Assembly: GCA_029262455.1 (NCBI GenBank)
Contig: JAJCZJ010000052.1
Span: 23,883 to 87,882, forward strand
DNA: 64,000 bases
Source of the DNA: Deltaproteobacteria bacterium
GTDB lineage: Bacteria; Desulfobacterota; Binatia; HRBIN30; CADEER01
Reading direction: 5' to 3'
The translations under genes were made by a program, and so were the position numbers. Below the pieces are notes generated by a model. The model ran no database searches, was not told where the DNA came from, and saw only the letters and a list, made by a program, of their open reading frames with translations. Below are positions 16,914 through 26,560 of the stretch, piece by piece (position 1 is the first letter of the stretch; every line of letters begins with the position of its first letter).

Positions 16914-17691
16914 GCACTTCCTCCAGAGCCGCCCGCAGCGCTGGCTCGAGCATCACCGCGTGCGACACCCCAACCGTCGCAAAGACCCGTCGATAATTCG
17001 ACACACTCTCGATGAGGCGGTGCAGCATGTACTCGTCCCTGACCCGATTCGACATCGCCGCAATACGCTGGGTCGGCAACTCCACACGCGTCGGGTCGGT
17101 CATCCGCCCGTCGACTTCCCGAGCAATCAGGGGCACGCCGAGCATGCGCCGGTGCTCGCTTTCAATCAGCTGCCAGGTGATTCTACCAACTTCCAAATGG
17201 GGCGCGATCAACTCGAAGAACTCCTCGAAATAGGCGTCGAAGTTCATTTTCAATGTCTTGCGATTGTAGGACGCCAGCTGCCGTACGACCATAAACACCA
17301 GCGCGTCACCGCCGCCGACGCGACGCTGGAGCCAACCCGCTTCTTTCGGCAAAGGAACATCCATACTCGCCGTGGAACTTCCCTGCCGAGCCGCGAGGTG
17401 TCGCACCAATCCAGCCTCACCGTGGCGGCGTATCGCAATATCACGGTCCGGCTCGACTTGCGGCGGCGTTCCTTCGTGGAGCGCCAATACCGGCGACACG
17501 TCGAGGAACAGCTCCTCGATCAAAGCAAACATCGGGTCGGCCAGCTGCGAGCTGTGCAGTCCACCGAACAAGAGCAACCTCGTATCCGCTGCGCGGATCT
17601 CAACGACATAGGGCGCCGGGTGGCGAATCCTACTGTATTCGGCAAACGTCAGAATCTTTCGACACGCGTCCGCTGCGGAGGCGACACTCAC
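16906..17691 (-). CDS. TraB/GumN-like putative hydrolase
   Basis: The 261-residue protein has a LFGGLHSS segment near residue 40, an LALHEGTPPQ strand-turn, and FATVGVSHAVMLEPALR at the C-terminus, the G-x-x-H ... E ... G-x-x-H layout of TraB/PrgY/GumN and Tiki-type proteins. Similarity is weak and read by eye, so another erythromycin-esterase/ChaN-like fold member is possible. No signal peptide is visible. It lies 12 bases after the M48 protease gene and overlaps the methylase gene, so all are in one transcription unit. Confidence 0.55.
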   Translation of the reverse strand: MSVASAADACRKILTFAEYSRIRHPAPYVVEIRAADTRLLLFGGLHSSQLADPMFALIEELFLDVSPVLALHEGTPPQVEPDRDIAIRRHGEAGLVRHLAARQGSSTASMDVPLPKEAGWLQRRVGGGDALVFMVVRQLASYNRKTLKMNFDAYFEEFFELIAPHLEVGRITWQLIESEHRRMLGVPLIAREVDGRMTDPTRVELPTQRIAAMSNRVRDEYMLHRLIESVSNYRRVFATVGVSHAVMLEPALRAALEEVRA

Positions 17692-17703
17692 AGAACACCC
17701 GAG

Positions 17704-19176
17704 TTAGTTTGGCAGATCCCCGCCAACGACGCGCTTGACCAGGGTCCCAGCCGGCATCTCTTCGTCCGGCTCGAAGCGGTTGATCAAGGCCAGCTGCTCG
17801 AGCTCTACCGAGCCCCGGTAGAGCTCGACAAATTGCCGCATCGTCAACGCGCGCGGAATCTTCACGATGTCGAGGCGGCCCGCTTCAACCGACAGCACCC
17901 GCCGGTCGGTAACACGTTGAAAACTGTCCGCCACCAAGGCAAGTGATGATTCATAGTCGGGCCACTTCTGCACGCTTGTGTAACCCAGCAGTTGGTAGAC
18001 ACGCTTGTCGTACTCGACAAAAGTCACTGTACCCGCGATCTCCGCCGCCTGCTGCTGCGCGGCCGCGAAGCGCGCAGAAACGGCCGTCAAACCGTGAACC
18101 GCGCCGCGGCGCGGTCGTTCGCCCCGCACTCCCTCTTGCGAGAAGAACCCTTTCACTGCTTCCTCTGCCGACTTTGCCCCAACCAACGAGAGTCCGACCA
18201 TGGCGTCCTGGTTGGGACTCACCCCGATCACGCTCGACGGTTGATTCACTTTCTGCCAACCGCTGGGAAAATCGATCTGAAACGCCAACTCCGGATGGTA
18301 GAAACGATCGCCGCTGAAGTAGCCTTGGCGCGGGTCGCTGCCAAATGTCATGCCGTCCAACCGTGCAAGGTACTCGGCGCTCAGGACCTTTCGTTCCTTG
18401 GTCTGGGCAAGAGCTTGCTCGATCGCAGCGCGCGACCGCTGCGCCCGCTCTTCCGGCGCAGGGTGCGTCGACATCCACGGTGGGGCCCTCCCGGGTCCGG
18501 CAGCCTGAGAAACCCTCGAGAGCATGTCGAAGACTTCTGGCATCTCGCGCGGATCGTAATCCTCACGCACCAAATAGCGCAGCCCGAGGTCGTCTGCCTG
18601 CCGCTCGTCATCGCGACCATACTTCAAGAACAGCAGGCCGAGCCCGGCCTGCGCCGCCTGCCCGTACTGTCGAAAATCCTCGGACAGGACCATTCCGGCC
18701 ATCAGTCCAATTCCGGCCAACTGCTGCCGGCTCATCTGTTCGACCGAGTGCCGCCCCGTCACGTGTCCAATTTCGTGACCAAGCACCGCGGCCATCTCCG
18801 CCTCACTGTTGAAGTGCGCCATGATCCCGCGCGTCAGGTAGATGAACCCGCCGGGCAAGGCGAACGCGTTGACCGCAGAGTCATCGACGACGCGGAAAGA
18901 CCACGGCAAGTCTGGGCGCTCAGAACGCGCCGCAAGGCGCTGACCAATTTCGTTCACATAACGCTGCAGGTCTTCGTCGGGATAGAGCCCCATGGACTGG
19001 CCGACTTGCTTGTCAGCCTCGATCCCCATGGCGATCTCCTGCTGCTCGCCGATCAATGTCAGTTGGCGCTCGCCGGTGGCTGGGTTGACCGTACAGCCCG
19101 AGAGCGCCACGAGAACCGCCAAACCCGCAATCCGCTTGATCCAAGCCATCCGCGCCAACTTTTTTAGGTCCTTCAT
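17704..19176 (-). CDS. M48-family metalloprotease, lipoprotein
   Basis: The 490-residue product has a hydrophobic N-terminus with a lipobox (LVALSGC), then TLIGEQQEIAMGIEADKQVG, FALPGGFIYLTRGI, and the zinc site AAVLGHEIGHVTGRHS (H134, H138) with the third ligand in DERQADDLGLRYL. This is the BepA/YfgC-like periplasmic M48 type that acts on outer-membrane proteins. About 230 residues follow the protease domain and may bind substrate. The ATG at 19176 is preferred; longer frames add a poorly hydrophobic extension. First gene of a chain running to DUF924. Confidence 0.9.
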   Translation of the reverse strand: MKDLKKLARMAWIKRIAGLAVLVALSGCTVNPATGERQLTLIGEQQEIAMGIEADKQVGQSMGLYPDEDLQRYVNEIGQRLAARSERPDLPWSFRVVDDSAVNAFALPGGFIYLTRGIMAHFNSEAEMAAVLGHEIGHVTGRHSVEQMSRQQLAGIGLMAGMVLSEDFRQYGQAAQAGLGLLFLKYGRDDERQADDLGLRYLVREDYDPREMPEVFDMLSRVSQAAGPGRAPPWMSTHPAPEERAQRSRAAIEQALAQTKERKVLSAEYLARLDGMTFGSDPRQGYFSGDRFYHPELAFQIDFPSGWQKVNQPSSVIGVSPNQDAMVGLSLVGAKSAEEAVKGFFSQEGVRGERPRRGAVHGLTAVSARFAAAQQQAAEIAGTVTFVEYDKRVYQLLGYTSVQKWPDYESSLALVADSFQRVTDRRVLSVEAGRLDIVKIPRALTMRQFVELYRGSVELEQLALINRFEPDEEMPAGTLVKRVVGGDLPN

Positions 19177-19235
19177 TTCCCACATCTGTACCAGCTCCGG
19201 CCCCTTCAATGCACGCACCGACAAAATCCGCTAGG

Positions 19236-20798
19236 ATGCGGCTCCTTATGCAACAACTCCGCACGAACCGATGCCTACCTGGCCCATGGTCGCTTGCTCT
19301 CACCCTGGCCATGTTGTTTGCATCAAGCGGCGCAACAGCCACCACGCAGACGATTCCCGCAACACGGCTGATGACCGTGTACCAGTTCAGCGGTCCGCTC
19401 GAGATTCCCTTCTACGATGGTCGCACTTTCCGACCCGGTGACCGCTCCAATCAGCCGAGCGGACTCATCGCGCAAGGCAGCGCCGTCACACCCTGCGTCT
19501 TCCTGCGCAACGGAAAGCCACTTACCGATTCCAACGGCACTCCGTACGTCGGCTTCGATGTGCTCTTCGACGCGCGTTCCGCCAAGCCCGGCGACGCAGA
19601 CCGCTTCGCAGAAGCCGCTGCAGCGCGAAAGCAACTCACGGTGCAGCACCACCACTGCGATGCCTCGGCGCGAAACGTCATGGACGCGAGGTACCTCTAC
19701 GCGCTCGACAAGAAGCCCCACTTCGCTTTTTCGGCCACCGCGTCCGCCGCCACTCAGCAGCCAGCTACGAGCGCGGTCGACGGCATCGTCAAGGCGTTCC
19801 ACGACTCCCCCCAGTGCGCCTCGATCAATCGACACCTCACGGAAAGGCGCGCCGCGCTCGAACGCGCTTGGGACAACTTCACGCGTATCAACGCAAAGCA
19901 GTGGTCCCCGCACTTGACCGAACGAGCGAAACAACTCGACTACGTCATGCGCACCGCTCTTTACGAGGGCCATCTCGACCGGGGTTGTAACGCCTACGGC
20001 GCGTGCGAACGCAACGCGATCGTTCTGTCGATTCGCAACCGAGCCCTAGAAAAGTGCCGCGAAGCTCAAGGGTGTCGATTCCCCGGCGACTTCCAGGGGG
20101 TCTCGTCGAAACCGAATCAGTACAACATCTGGGACGAGTATCTCTTGCAGAGTTCCGGTATCACCTCTTGTTTCCTGGCGAAGGATTCGGGCGCGGGACG
20201 ACTTCAGAAGATGTACCAACAGAGCGTCAAGGACGCCGTGTCGCTGATGTTCGACGGCCATCGCGGCCTCAACCGTGTCTTCTCCGGCCAGAGCCTCCAG
20301 GACCTCAAGCAAGTGCGACACTACTACCATCCACCAGCGATGGGATCGTGCTTCCCCAACCATAAACGCATCGAGTACATCTCCGGCGCAATCGCCCGCA
20401 ATGGGACACGCCACGCACTGATCGTCAACACCAGGATTGGCGTTGAGAGCGCCCACCAGGGCGGCTACCTATTTCGCAGCGCCCGCATCGACAAGACCGG
20501 ACCAACCGATGTCATTGCCCTCTCCGATGACTACCACGCCTTTGTCATCGACGCGCGGAAGATTGCTCTGCGCGCACCGCGCCGCTGTGCGCCGTTCGGC
20601 ACTCCAAGTGGTTGTGGATTTCGCAACGTCGGCCGCTACCGCAAGACCCCCAGCTGGATTTCCGACGGCAAGCCCCTGCAGTTGACATGCCGCGTACAAG
20701 CGACCGGTGCCGATTGCTCAGATCCAGTCCAACCAGTCACCGCACGAGTCGGCGGCAAGTGCGATATTGAAATGCAGCCCTTCGCCGGCGTTCGCTGA
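19236..20798 (+). CDS. Hypothetical exported protein
   Basis: The 520-residue product begins with a signal peptide (hydrophobic WSLALTLAMLFASSGATA). I do not recognise a family. The mature part is rich in Cys, His and Tyr (for example VQHHHCDAS, GCNAYGACERN, RHYYHPPAMGSCFPNHKR), consistent with a disulfide-bonded periplasmic or secreted protein. A tail after residue ~430 resembles a small beta-sandwich. An ATG at 19209 in the same frame is an alternative start. It is divergent from the M48 protease gene and 81 bases before the spermidine-synthase fusion gene. Confidence 0.65.
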   Translation: MRLLMQQLRTNRCLPGPWSLALTLAMLFASSGATATTQTIPATRLMTVYQFSGPLEIPFYDGRTFRPGDRSNQPSGLIAQGSAVTPCVFLRNGKPLTDSNGTPYVGFDVLFDARSAKPGDADRFAEAAAARKQLTVQHHHCDASARNVMDARYLYALDKKPHFAFSATASAATQQPATSAVDGIVKAFHDSPQCASINRHLTERRAALERAWDNFTRINAKQWSPHLTERAKQLDYVMRTALYEGHLDRGCNAYGACERNAIVLSIRNRALEKCREAQGCRFPGDFQGVSSKPNQYNIWDEYLLQSSGITSCFLAKDSGAGRLQKMYQQSVKDAVSLMFDGHRGLNRVFSGQSLQDLKQVRHYYHPPAMGSCFPNHKRIEYISGAIARNGTRHALIVNTRIGVESAHQGGYLFRSARIDKTGPTDVIALSDDYHAFVIDARKIALRAPRRCAPFGTPSGCGFRNVGRYRKTPSWISDGKPLQLTCRVQATGADCSDPVQPVTARVGGKCDIEMQPFAGVR

Positions 20799-20879
20799 TC
20801 CCACCTCGCACTCAGGGGCCGTCGCCGCAGCCACTCTCTCGTTTGCCTCGCTCGACACATCCTTGTTAGGGCTGCCAAG

Positions 20880-23657
20880 ATGAGGCCTTCCATCGCTCTC
20901 GCGTTCCTCCTCAGCGGTTTCGCGGGTCTCATGCACGAGATCATCTGGTCGAAGCTGCTTGCCGGTTTGATCGGAACCACAGCCCACGCCCAAGCCGCCG
21001 TGCTGGCCGTGTACATGGGTGGGCTCGCTCTTGGCGCGATGGCCTTTGGTCGGCGATCTGATCGCGATACGAATCCGGTTCTCGTCTACATGGTGCTGGA
21101 AGTCATCGTCGCGATCTACTGTCTTGCATTGCCATCGATCCTGGCCGCGGTGGCGGTTGTCTACGTATGGTCGGCAAGCTTGGTCTTCGAGGCTCCACAG
21201 CTCAAGTTCGCACTGCGATTTCTATTCGCCTTGTCGACGGTTCTTTTGCCAGCGGTTCTCATGGGCGGCACCCTGCCACTGCTGGCGCGTGCGATCATTG
21301 GCAAGCCGCAACAAACACGACGCCTCGTCGCAGCCCTCTACACCTTGAACAACTTCGGGGCCGTCCTCGGCGCTGCAGTCGCGGGTTTCATCACCCTGCC
21401 CGCTCTCGGCATCTATCCATCGATCGTCATCGCTGCGGCGGCCAACGTCGTCGCGGCATTGCTCGCTTGGCCACTCGCAAGAGATACGAAACGCGCCATC
21501 TCGACGACCTTTGACTCAGCCGCCGCAAGGCAGAACGCTTACCCCCACTCGACCTACACCATCGCCTTGATCGCACTGATCATGAGCGGCTTCGCCGCGA
21601 TGGGATACGAAGTCGTGTTCATCCGGGTCATCGCGCTCGCCTTCGGCTCGACGACCCACTCGTTCACCGTCATGCTGATGACCTTCATCACCGGCATCGG
21701 CATTGGCAGCCTTCTGCTCACTCGCTTCAAAGTGAATCGCCCACTCGGCTTGCTAGGAGTCACCCAACTCGTCGCAGCCATTGGTTTCCTCGCGGCGACA
21801 CCCCTAATGGAGCGGCTGCCGTATTTTGCCAGCCTGCTCCGCATCGCGGCGCACGAATCCGGTGCCAGTTTCCTGTACTATCAGCTCGGCAAAGCCGCGC
21901 TCTGCCTCATGGTCCTTCTGGTTCCGACGATATGCCTCGGCGCCGGCTTTCCGTTGGTGGCTTCGATTCAAGCCAGACATCCGGACCGGATCGGATCCTA
22001 CATCGGGTCGACCTACGCATGGAACACCCTCGGCAATGTTCTCGGCGTTCTGGTCACGTCGCTCGTCCTGATGCCGACAATCGGCCTCCCCGGCTCGTTC
22101 CACGTCAACGTCGGACTCAGCATCGTCGCCGGCTTGATGGTGCTCGGTGTCGCCGAAGAGACCGCGCCAAAAGTTCGATTCGGCGCTGTGCTGGTGACCG
22201 CCGCGGTGCTCGCCACCTACGGCGGCATGGGGCGCGACTGGACAGACACATTGCGCTACGGCTTCAGCCACATGACTATGCGGTCCGGGCCGCCCGAAGG
22301 AGCCGATGCGTCGGCCATCGCCCAACATCCCGCATCCAGCTTCCAAGCATGGCGCCGCGCCTTCGTGTTGCGGCCCCAAGAAAATGACACGCAAGTTTTG
22401 TTGCAAGAAGAATCGCACGCCAACGTGGTCGTGGCGACAATCCGCGGCGGGGCGCGTCTCATCGTCAATACCAAGGTCGATGCATCCAGCGCGGGTGGTG
22501 ATTTAGAGACCCAGCTCATGTTGGCTCATGCCCCGCTCTTCATGCAGCCCGATGCGAAATCGCTGCTCATCGTCGGTTACGGATCCGGAATCACCGTCGG
22601 CTCGGCACTGCGGCACCCGGTAGAGCACGCCGATGTCGTCGAGATTTCCGACGGCGTTCTCAAAGTCGATCGGGCTTTCGCCAAGCACAACTACCACGCC
22701 CTGAGCGATCCTCGGCTGCGCGTTTACATCGACGACGCCCAGAGCTTTTTGCAGACCGTACCGCGCACCTACGACGTGATCATCTCCGAACCGTCGAACC
22801 CGTGGATCTCCGGTATCGCTGGCCTCTTTACCGTCGAGTTCTTTGAAATTGCGCGCCGAAAATTGAATCCTGGCGGAGTCTTCGCCCTTTGGTTCCACGA
22901 GTACGACCAGAGCGACGACGCCATCCGGCTCATCCTGCGTACGTTCCATTCACAGTTTCCGCACATCACGCTCTTCGCCGAACAACAGTACAAAGACATC
23001 ATCGCGATCGGGTCCGTGCAGCCACTGGGAATCGACGCCTCGAAACTGGAAGACCGCTTCGATCTTCCCGAAGTGCGCAACGACCTGGCGCGTATTGGAA
23101 TTTCCAATCTCACCGCATTCCTCACCCATCACGCCGTGCCTTCGAGGCTGGTCAACGACATGATCGACGCCGGGCCGATCAACTCAGCCTCCCACCAGCT
23201 GCTCGAATACATTTCGATCCAGGGGCTGTTCTCAGGACACAGCTCGGCTCTGGTCGAACAGTCCAACCCGCTGCTGCGCCAGGAGGTCGGCACGCTGGTC
23301 GACGGCTATATAGCGCACCGCAACAATGTCGGCGAGCCGATTCGACCGCGCGAGTTCGAAACGGCGATCCGGCACATCACGGCTCGCGGGCACTATCAGC
23401 AGGAGCATCGCAGTGCCCTCACCGCGCGGGCTCGGGTCGTTCCAACAATCGAGACACCGGCGACGCGGCCGGCGCGCGGCGCGCCGCCGGATCCCGAACA
23501 GGCGGGCTACTACGAATCCGTGCTCTGGCAAGGCCTCGCCAGCGAAGAAAACCAGCCCATGCTCGCCGCCGCGTTCGCCAAGCGCCGCGACGCCCTCTTG
23601 GCCAGGGGCCAAACCCTACCGGCTGTCGTGACGAGCCCTACAAACAGCTCTGAGTGA
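20880..23657 (+). CDS. Membrane-fused spermidine synthase-like protein
   Basis: The 925-residue protein has an N-terminal membrane domain (about residues 1-460, a dozen helices, opening LAFLLSGFAGLMHEIIWSK, typical of fused MFS/spermidine synthases). A SpeE-like domain follows (about 500-750) with LLIVGYGSGITVGSAL, VEISDGVLKVDRAF, and DVIISEPSNPWISGIAGLFT. The final ~150 residues are helical. Known members are poorly characterised aminopropyl- or methyl-transferase-like enzymes in the inner membrane. Its last 20 bases overlap the tail of the convergent lipoprotein gene. Confidence 0.9.
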   Translation: MRPSIALAFLLSGFAGLMHEIIWSKLLAGLIGTTAHAQAAVLAVYMGGLALGAMAFGRRSDRDTNPVLVYMVLEVIVAIYCLALPSILAAVAVVYVWSASLVFEAPQLKFALRFLFALSTVLLPAVLMGGTLPLLARAIIGKPQQTRRLVAALYTLNNFGAVLGAAVAGFITLPALGIYPSIVIAAAANVVAALLAWPLARDTKRAISTTFDSAAARQNAYPHSTYTIALIALIMSGFAAMGYEVVFIRVIALAFGSTTHSFTVMLMTFITGIGIGSLLLTRFKVNRPLGLLGVTQLVAAIGFLAATPLMERLPYFASLLRIAAHESGASFLYYQLGKAALCLMVLLVPTICLGAGFPLVASIQARHPDRIGSYIGSTYAWNTLGNVLGVLVTSLVLMPTIGLPGSFHVNVGLSIVAGLMVLGVAEETAPKVRFGAVLVTAAVLATYGGMGRDWTDTLRYGFSHMTMRSGPPEGADASAIAQHPASSFQAWRRAFVLRPQENDTQVLLQEESHANVVVATIRGGARLIVNTKVDASSAGGDLETQLMLAHAPLFMQPDAKSLLIVGYGSGITVGSALRHPVEHADVVEISDGVLKVDRAFAKHNYHALSDPRLRVYIDDAQSFLQTVPRTYDVIISEPSNPWISGIAGLFTVEFFEIARRKLNPGGVFALWFHEYDQSDDAIRLILRTFHSQFPHITLFAEQQYKDIIAIGSVQPLGIDASKLEDRFDLPEVRNDLARIGISNLTAFLTHHAVPSRLVNDMIDAGPINSASHQLLEYISIQGLFSGHSSALVEQSNPLLRQEVGTLVDGYIAHRNNVGEPIRPREFETAIRHITARGHYQQEHRSALTARARVVPTIETPATRPARGAPPDPEQAGYYESVLWQGLASEENQPMLAAAFAKRRDALLARGQTLPAVVTSPTNSSE

Positions 23658-24561
23658 AATCCGGTGCGGCTCGCCAATCGAAGCGAACTGCCAACGGCTC
23701 ATGATCGCTGAGCGGACCGCCCTCCGCGTTGACAAAGAGGTCGCTCTCGAAACGACAGGTTTGCGGGTCGAGCGTAACTCGGTCATTCGACCGAAACATG
23801 AACTTATCGATGTCTTCGATGTCGCCGAGCCCGAGATGTTCGCAGACATCGACAACGCCGGTTTCATCCATAAACGCGGTCAGATCCATATCGTCGGAAT
23901 CGCGACGTCGGCGTAGATTGAAATCACCGCCGACAATCACCGCCCGACCGGCGGAAAAGTCCGCCATAAAGTCAGCCACGGCTCGCATGTTCGCTTCTTT
24001 AGCGACTTGATCGGCTTCACTGTTCCCGGCTTCACCGTGCAGATTGTAGACATCGACGCAGACGCCCGGTGAAAGCTCGGTGCGAGCAACGCTGAACCCC
24101 TTTAGAGACAAGCAGTCGGCAGAAGTGTCGACACAGTCTTGCCACCTTTGGCGGATCATCTCACCAAAGGGGAAGCGGGAGAAACGATTGAGCCCGTCGC
24201 TCACCAGGGCGCTCGGCCGGTCCGGATCGGTCCCGAATGGTAGTGGCGCCGGTACCGATTGGAAGGGATGGTTGGCTTCGGCGGCCAGGACCTCGTGGTA
24301 CACCCGCAGAGGGGCGAGCGGGTTCGGCTCGGGGGTTTCCCAGTCTTCCTGCACCAACACCAGGTCGTAGCCGTTGAGCAGAGGGCTGATCAGCGGCGTG
24401 TGAACTTCGGGATTCGAGCTCGACAACCCTTCAGGAAGGCCCGCCACATTGTAAGACAGCGCTAGAAAACTACCGCTTTGCTCTTCCGGATCGTCGTCAC
24501 CACACCCGAGAACACAGGCAACGAGGACCCCTGCGAAACACAATCGCCGACAGCTGCTCAT
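23638..24561 (-). CDS. Endonuclease/exonuclease/phosphatase-fold lipoprotein
   Basis: The 307-residue product has a lipobox signal (VLVACVLGCGDDD) and a DNase-I-like fold: LSYNVAGLP near the start, VLVQEDWETP with the metal-binding Glu, YNLHGEAG, VIVGGDFNLRRR, and the closing LSDHEPLAVRF with the catalytic Asp-His. This set fits secreted nucleases, sphingomyelinases or inositol phosphatases; an exported phosphodiesterase is most likely. The start follows a GGAGGAAAC site. It overlaps the convergent gene by 20 bases. Confidence 0.85.
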   Translation of the reverse strand: MSSCRRLCFAGVLVACVLGCGDDDPEEQSGSFLALSYNVAGLPEGLSSSNPEVHTPLISPLLNGYDLVLVQEDWETPEPNPLAPLRVYHEVLAAEANHPFQSVPAPLPFGTDPDRPSALVSDGLNRFSRFPFGEMIRQRWQDCVDTSADCLSLKGFSVARTELSPGVCVDVYNLHGEAGNSEADQVAKEANMRAVADFMADFSAGRAVIVGGDFNLRRRRDSDDMDLTAFMDETGVVDVCEHLGLGDIEDIDKFMFRSNDRVTLDPQTCRFESDLFVNAEGGPLSDHEPLAVRFDWRAAPDFTQSCL

Positions 24562-24610
24562 TCGGTTTCCTCCGCGCACGGCTCGATTCATCCTGCGCCT
24601 CCGATCGGTC

Positions 24611-25669
24611 CTACAAATGCGGCATGACTTCGCGCGCGATCAGTCGCATCGAGGCCTCCGCCTCGGTCTGGGGCATGCTACCGTACTTCACCAGCCCTAG
24701 GACGTCACTGCTACTGCCGATGATCTCTCGCTGCTGTTGGATCTGGGCAACGATCTCGCTCGGAGTGCCAAAGGTGTTCACCCCGGCGTACATATCCGCC
24801 ATCACATCAAGGCCCGCGGCCTCGATAAAATCCGCGGCGTTGCCGTAGTACTCGTAGCCCTTCGTGTCTTTGAAATGCTTGCCGGCTATCTCGTAGTGCT
24901 CCGCGACGGTCAGGAAGTACTCTTTGACGTAGCGCTCGCCCAACTCGCGAGCGCGTTCGCCGTCTTCGTGGCAGTACATCAGCTGCCCGGTCAGCGGAAC
25001 CGGCGGTTCGCTATCGCGCAGCGAGCGCCAACGCTCCCGGTAGGGATCCAGCGCCTGCTCGCGAAACACCTCCCAAGGCTGCTGCGCCAAGACCATCAGC
25101 TTGGCCCCCAACACCGCGGCTTGGACGGCCGAATCGGGCGAAACTCCAATCGCATAAACACGGTTCTCGAATGACGCCGTCGGCCGCGGCCGGAGGTCGG
25201 CGCGCGGCCCCTTGTAGTACTCGCCATCGGCCTCGAAGTACCCCTGGTTGAGAGCATCGACGACCAACCGCGTACCGCGGTCGAAGCGACCACGTGCCTC
25301 GTCCATCGGAATCTGGAACCGCTCGTACTCGCGCCGCGACAGCCCGCGCCCAAATCCGAGCAGGGCGCGGCCCCCCGTCTGCTGGTCGAGCAGCGCCATC
25401 TTCGCCGCGACCCGATAGGGATCGTTCCAAGGCATGATCACCGCGCCCGTACCGAGCTTGATGCGGTCCGTCATCCCGCCGACCTGCGCCAGCCATTGAA
25501 CATTGTCCGGACACATCGAGTACCCGAAGAAGTGATGCTCGGTGGCCCAATAGCTATCGAAACCAACCTCTTCGGCGATGCGTGCAATCGCCAGCTCACC
25601 GGCCATCACCTCGCTATCGTCGTGCTGGTCCCGGTAATTTTGAAAAATCGATAGTACTCCGAACTCCAT
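24611..25669 (-). CDS. Luciferase-like (LLM) flavin-dependent monooxygenase
   Basis: This 352-residue TIM-barrel protein has the bacterial-luciferase pattern: MEFGVLSIFQNY, EEVGFDSYWATEHHF with the conserved EHHF, GTGAVIMPWNDPYRVA and LLGFGRGLSRREYERF. It should use reduced flavin (FMN or F420) to oxidise a small organic substrate; the substrate cannot be told. A GAGGAGC site precedes the ATG. The gene is the downstream partner of the LPMO-like gene (29-base gap), which may be chance. Confidence 0.9.
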   Translation of the reverse strand: MEFGVLSIFQNYRDQHDDSEVMAGELAIARIAEEVGFDSYWATEHHFFGYSMCPDNVQWLAQVGGMTDRIKLGTGAVIMPWNDPYRVAAKMALLDQQTGGRALLGFGRGLSRREYERFQIPMDEARGRFDRGTRLVVDALNQGYFEADGEYYKGPRADLRPRPTASFENRVYAIGVSPDSAVQAAVLGAKLMVLAQQPWEVFREQALDPYRERWRSLRDSEPPVPLTGQLMYCHEDGERARELGERYVKEYFLTVAEHYEIAGKHFKDTKGYEYYGNAADFIEAAGLDVMADMYAGVNTFGTPSEIVAQIQQQREIIGSSSDVLGLVKYGSMPQTEAEASMRLIAREVMPHL

Positions 25670-25698
25670 CCCTGCTCCTCACTTGTGCGCCCAGCGAG

Positions 25699-26412
25699 TC
25701 AGCTACAACCCACCAAGCTATCGTTGACCGCGCCGATGATTTCCCCAATCGCGATTTCACCATCGCCGTCCGTATCGCCAGACTCGCAAGCGGAGACCGC
25801 TTCTAAACCGAGTGATATACGCACCAAGAGCACGAGCTCGGCAATCGACACGCGTCCATCGTCATCGCAGTCGCCGCGGCACGGCCGGCTCGTCGTGCGA
25901 CGCAACACCAGGTCGACACATTGGTAGTAGATATCGTTCCCCGGGGTTACATACGGAGGCTTGTCGTACATCACTTGAATCACTTGCAGCGTGCAACGCT
26001 CACATTCGATGTTGGGCAATGTCACTTGAACCCGACTCGTACCGCCCGCCGTATCGGGAATGCCGTCTAGCAAAACCGACTCATCCGAGTACGTCTCGAT
26101 CTCCGGCTCGCGACCGAAGCAACCGCTCAGGCACAAGGGATCGGCGAAGTCGTCATCGCCGTCCGCATCGAAAGCAATGCGAAAGTGGCCTGGGTGATCG
26201 ACGTACTCATTCCAAGACACTGCGATCGTCGCACCCGATTCGACCTCGAGCACGTTCGAGCTACGCTCGCCGCCGGGCATCCCACAAGGCCCGACCTTGA
26301 GGACGTTCCCACCGTAACGAGACACCGGCGACAACAGCTCGAGATGAGCCTCGGCACTCGCCCCCACCAGGAGAAGCACAACCATCGCCAATGCTCGCTG
26401 CCGCCATCTCAT
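25699..26412 (-). CDS. LPMO-like exported protein with dockerin-type tail
   Basis: The 237-residue protein has a signal peptide whose predicted cut (ASAEA | HLELLSP) leaves histidine 23 as the first mature residue. That is the hallmark of copper lytic polysaccharide monooxygenases (histidine brace). A second His lies in DHPGHFRIAF. I recall this type as the SCE4755 family polysaccharide monooxygenase-like group. Paired cysteines follow (CLSGC, CERC), then a duplicated EF-hand/dockerin-like tail (CRGDCDDDGRVSIAEL, then DTDGDGEIAIGEI). It could oxidise a polysaccharide or serve copper binding only. The ATG gives a normal signal peptide; longer frames start at TTG. Confidence 0.75.
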   Translation of the reverse strand: MRWRQRALAMVVLLLVGASAEAHLELLSPVSRYGGNVLKVGPCGMPGGERSSNVLEVESGATIAVSWNEYVDHPGHFRIAFDADGDDDFADPLCLSGCFGREPEIETYSDESVLLDGIPDTAGGTSRVQVTLPNIECERCTLQVIQVMYDKPPYVTPGNDIYYQCVDLVLRRTTSRPCRGDCDDDGRVSIAELVLLVRISLGLEAVSACESGDTDGDGEIAIGEIIGAVNDSLVGCS

Positions 26413-26560
26413 CCTACCGAACCTATGGCTTCGATCTCGATCTAGCAATCACCGCAGTCTGGCAGGTGGAGGGTCACTTGGATTCAAGCGAGCGGGAGCG
26501 GCCGCGTACCGGGAGGGCGAGCCGCCGCCGAGCCGCGTACAACGAGAGGTCCGTGCAGGA

